The notes under the pieces were generated by a model. The model did not search any database, had not been told where the DNA came from, and saw only the letters and a program-made list of their open reading frames with translations. Position numbers and translations under genes: made by a program. A stretch of DNA of 64,000 nucleotides from Pantoea allii (GTDB taxonomy: Bacteria; Pseudomonadota; Gammaproteobacteria; Enterobacterales; Enterobacteriaceae), in contig NZ_NTMH01000037.1 of the NCBI RefSeq assembly GCF_002307475.1, positions 44,921 to 108,920 of the forward strand, in the 5' to 3' direction. Shown here one piece after another: positions 61,926 through 64,000 of the stretch; position 1 is the stretch's first letter; each line of letters starts with the position of its first letter.

Positions 61926-62949
61926 AACCTAATACCTCTACTTTTACATGATGTTCTTGCAGCCACTGAATAGCGGCTTGTGTATCGCTTTCACTGCCGT
62001 GAATTTCCGCCAGCATGATGCCGAACTTCACACCGCCGGCGTAATCCATCTGCGCACTGATAATATTGTTATTGATATTAAAACGACGTGCGGCTTCAGA
62101 CAGCAAAGGTGCATCAACGGACTGACCGGTGAATTCCATACGCAGCAACGGCATGCTGTCAGGACCAGCTTCAGGCGAAAGGCGCTGTTGATAATCGTCT
62201 GGAATATCCAGATGCAGTGTTGACTGGATGAACTGCTGTGCCAGCGGCGTTTTAGGATGCGAGAAGACTTCGCTCACGCTGTCCTTTTCGATTAGCTCAC
62301 CTTGGCTGATCACCGCGACCTGATCGCAGATGCGCTTTACGACATCCATCTCATGCGTAATCAACAGAATGGTCAGGCCGAGACGACGGTTAATATCTTT
62401 GAGCAATTCAAGAATCGAACGCGTGGTGGCTGGATCGAGCGCGCTGGTGGCTTCATCGCACAGCAGAACCTTGGGATTGCTCGCCAGCGCACGGGCAATG
62501 GCAACACGCTGTTTCTGACCACCGGAAAGATTGGCCGGCCAGGCATCGTGCTTATCAGCCAGACCGACCAGGTCCAGCAGTTCAGCCACACGCTTTTTAA
62601 TCTCGTCACGGGTGAGGTTGCCCAGCTCTAACGGCAGCGCAACGTTGCCAGATACCGTGCGGGAGTTCATCAGGTTAAAATGCTGAAAAATCATGCCAAT
62701 CTGGCGACGCGCCTGAGTCAACTGCCGTTCACTCAGCGCCGTTAAATCCGCACCGTCAACCAGTACCCGGCCTGAGGTAGGGCGTTCAAGCAGATTCACG
62801 CAGCGAATCAGCGTACTTTTTCCGGCACCGGATGCGCCGATGACGCCATAGATTTGTCCGGCAGGCACATGCAGGCTGACATTGGATAAAGCCTGTATCG
62901 AACGCGAACCTTGCTGGAACACTTTGGTGATATTTTCTAATTTAATCAT
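61918..62949 (-). CDS. metN: Methionine ABC transporter, ATPase
   Basis: MetN powers methionine import. The 343-residue product has Walker [10 protein letters not shown] (~38), signature LSGGQKQR (~140), Walker [13 protein letters not shown] (~160) and a C-terminal NIL/ACT-type domain (~265-343) that binds methionine and inhibits transport when the pool is full. Start 62949 (MIKLENITK) matches the family; the open frame extends 22 codons upstream. A MetJ box lies about 85-95 bases upstream. Confidence 0.97.
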   Translation of the reverse strand: MIKLENITKVFQQGSRSIQALSNVSLHVPAGQIYGVIGASGAGKSTLIRCVNLLERPTSGRVLVDGADLTALSERQLTQARRQIGMIFQHFNLMNSRTVSGNVALPLELGNLTRDEIKKRVAELLDLVGLADKHDAWPANLSGGQKQRVAIARALASNPKVLLCDEATSALDPATTRSILELLKDINRRLGLTILLITHEMDVVKRICDQVAVISQGELIEKDSVSEVFSHPKTPLAQQFIQSTLHLDIPDDYQQRLSPEAGPDSMPLLRMEFTGQSVDAPLLSEAARRFNINNNIISAQMDYAGGVKFGIMLAEIHGSESDTQAAIQWLQEHHVKVEVLGYV

Positions 62950-63032
62950 TACGTTATTTATTATCGTCTTGCATTGTCCGTGGTCTGGTGTGCTTCCATA
63001 GATGAAAGCATGCATAAGCTGGATGGATGGTA

Positions 63033-63048
63033 AGGCATCCAGACGTCT
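63033..63048 (-). promoter_or_regulatory. MetJ operator of metNIQ
   Basis: AGACGTCT (63041-63048) matches the met box consensus in all eight positions; the adjacent eight bases AGGCATCC match five of eight. MetJ binds at least two tandem boxes. A minus-strand TTGATT and TACCAT spaced 17 bases flank the perfect box, so bound MetJ would block the metN promoter when SAM is high. Confidence 0.8.
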
Positions 63049-63137
63049 AAATCAATGGAAGTGATTCAATCTGACATTCTCCCTTTTATGGCAATCGTGC
63101 GATACTAAGCGGCAATTTTTATAGCAGGAGTTTTTAC

Positions 63138-63698
63138 GTGACGAATCAAGTCCCGGCCATTTTTCTCGATCGCGATGGCACCCTCAATGTTGATCACGGC
63201 TATGTCCATGAAATCGATAATTTCCAGTTTATCGATGGCGTCATTGAAGCATTACAGCAGTTAAAGAAGATGGGCTTTGCGCTGGTGGTCGTAACAAACC
63301 AGTCCGGCATTGCACGCGGTATGTTTAGCGAAGATCAGTTTATGCGGCTCACCGAGTGGATGGACTGGTCTTTGGCCGATCGGGATATCGATCTTGATGG
63401 TATCTATTTCTGTCCGCATCTCCCCGATGCGACGATTGAAGAATTTCGCCAGCAGTGTGACTGCCGTAAACCTCAGCCAGGGATGTTGCTGTCAGCACAA
63501 AAGGAGCTGCACATCGATATGGCTGCTTCTTATATGGTAGGTGACAAACTGGAAGATATGCAGGCCGCTCAGGCCGCTGGCGTAGGTAAAAAAGTATTAG
63601 TGCGCAGCGGTAAGCCGGTTACGGCTGAAGGTGAGGCCCTGGCTGACTGGGTCATCGCGAGTCTTGCCGAGCTGCCTTCGCGCATTAAAAACGCGTAA
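63138..63698 (+). CDS. gmhB: D-glycero-beta-D-manno-heptose-1,7-bisphosphate 7-phosphatase
   Basis: GmhB removes the 7-phosphate from heptose bisphosphate on the way to ADP-heptose of the LPS core. The 186-residue product is a HAD phosphatase: [14 protein letters not shown] (~9-22), [11 protein letters not shown] (~52) and [14 protein letters not shown] (~135). A zinc site is formed by CPHLPD (~91) and CDCRKPQPG (~107). It starts at GTG 63138, with AGGAG seven bases upstream. An rrn operon follows, as in E. coli next to rrnH. Confidence 0.95.
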   Translation: MTNQVPAIFLDRDGTLNVDHGYVHEIDNFQFIDGVIEALQQLKKMGFALVVVTNQSGIARGMFSEDQFMRLTEWMDWSLADRDIDLDGIYFCPHLPDATIEEFRQQCDCRKPQPGMLLSAQKELHIDMAASYMVGDKLEDMQAAQAAGVGKKVLVRSGKPVTAEGEALADWVIASLAELPSRIKNA

Positions 63699-63752
63699 AA
63701 CAGCGCTTTTGTGCAAATTTCAGACGAACAGCAAAAAAGTTTAAATTTGCAC

Positions 63753-63780
63753 TTGCGCTCTGTGAAAGCTTCCCTATAAT
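63753..63780 (+). promoter_or_regulatory. rrn operon promoter P1
   Basis: TTGCGC (63753-63758), 16-base spacer, TATAAT (63775-63780), then GCGCCTCC, the GC-rich discriminator typical of rrn P1. An A/T-rich stretch (63730-63747) matches an UP element. This promoter type is repressed by ppGpp with DksA, whose gene is also in the window. Confidence 0.9.
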
Positions 63781-63873
63781 GCGCCTCCACTGACACGGCA
63801 CAACGGCTTACGGAATGCGGTGTTGAGAGGTTCAGGAAACTGAGCCGCCGGAGAAAAACTTCTGAAAAAGAAG

Positions 63874-63901
63874 TTGACTCTGAAGGAGGGAAGCGTAATA
63901 T
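63874..63901 (+). promoter_or_regulatory. rrn operon promoter P2
   Basis: TTGACT (63874-63879), 16-base spacer, TAATAT (63896-63901) and CGCCACC following, about 120 bases after P1, the usual tandem arrangement. Confidence 0.85.
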
Positions 63902-64000
63902 ACGCCACCTCGCGACAGACGGTTAACCCGCTGTTCGCACTGCTCTTTAACAATTTATCAGACAATCTGTGTGGGCACTCGCAGGATTGATATCAGCGTC
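63902..64000 (+). promoter_or_regulatory. rrn leader with boxA antitermination site
   Basis: TGCTCTTTAACAA at 63941-63953 is the rrn boxA, where Nus factors assemble an antitermination complex. The leader continues to the window edge; the 16S gene itself is not inside the window. Confidence 0.88.

Noticed and set aside
62950..63137. SAM riboswitch upstream of metN
   Set aside because: No SAM-aptamer-like paired segments were seen; a MetJ box explains regulation and is the known enterobacterial mechanism.
63902..64000. Start of the 16S rRNA gene
   Set aside because: The window ends within the leader after boxA; the conserved AGAGTTTGATC start of 16S is not present.

Overview
The window is a chromosomal segment of a gammaproteobacterium of the order Enterobacterales, most likely family Erwiniaceae (Pantoea/Erwinia type). 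The basis is near full-length similarity, recalled from the families, of almost every gene to its Escherichia coli counterpart in the same order (the panCB to gmhB-rrn segment), combined with differences typical of plant- or environment-associated relatives: a Gln-rich PBP1B tail, an extra cytochrome c, an extra alginate-lyase-family gene, and no clcA, yadS or nlpE at their E. coli positions. The genus cannot be fixed from the sequence alone. Coding density is high. No tRNA, CRISPR array, insertion sequence, prophage or plasmid feature was seen.

Layout. 1-6034 (minus): panC (cut by the window edge), panB, folK, pcnB, gluQ, dksA, sfsA and thpR, covering pantothenate and folate precursors, RNA polyadenylation, tRNA-Asp modification and the ppGpp co-regulator. 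6110-17279 (plus): hrpB, mrcB (PBP1B) and the ferric hydroxamate uptake operon fhuACDB behind a Fur box. 17311-21047: hemL (minus), erpA (plus), a small unknown secreted protein, then mtnN-btuF (minus). 21140-26795 (plus): dgt, degP behind a sigma-E promoter, cdaR and an alginate-lyase-family gene. 26879-31913 (minus): yaeH, dapD, glnD, map.

32233-51789 (plus) is the conserved macromolecular and envelope block: rpsB-tsf, pyrH, frr, dxr, uppS-cdsA-rseP-bamA-skp-lpxD-fabZ-lpxA-lpxB-rnhB-dnaE-accA. It links translation factors, UMP supply, isoprenoid and undecaprenyl phosphate synthesis, CDP-diacylglycerol, outer-membrane protein assembly, lipid A synthesis, the replicative polymerase and malonyl-CoA formation. 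51911-57256: ldcC, broken by a one-base frameshift, then yaeR, tilS, a cytochrome c, the opposed yaeP-rof pair and arfB. 57393-62949 (minus): proS, rcsF-trmO and the methionine importer metNIQ with a MetJ box. 63138-64000 (plus): gmhB, followed by the tandem P1/P2 promoters and boxA of a ribosomal RNA operon whose 16S gene lies beyond the window.

I see no convincing undescribed multi-gene system; this is mostly core chromosome. The points most worth a second look are the ldcC frameshift in a G6 run, the glutamine-rich C-terminal tail of PBP1B ending in a short amphipathic peptide, the orphan secreted 83-residue protein, the cytochrome c coupled to tilS, the alginate-lyase-family gene beside cdaR, the AUU start of pcnB, and several structured intergenic regions (lpxD-fabZ, pyrH-frr, frr-dxr, upstream of cdaR).
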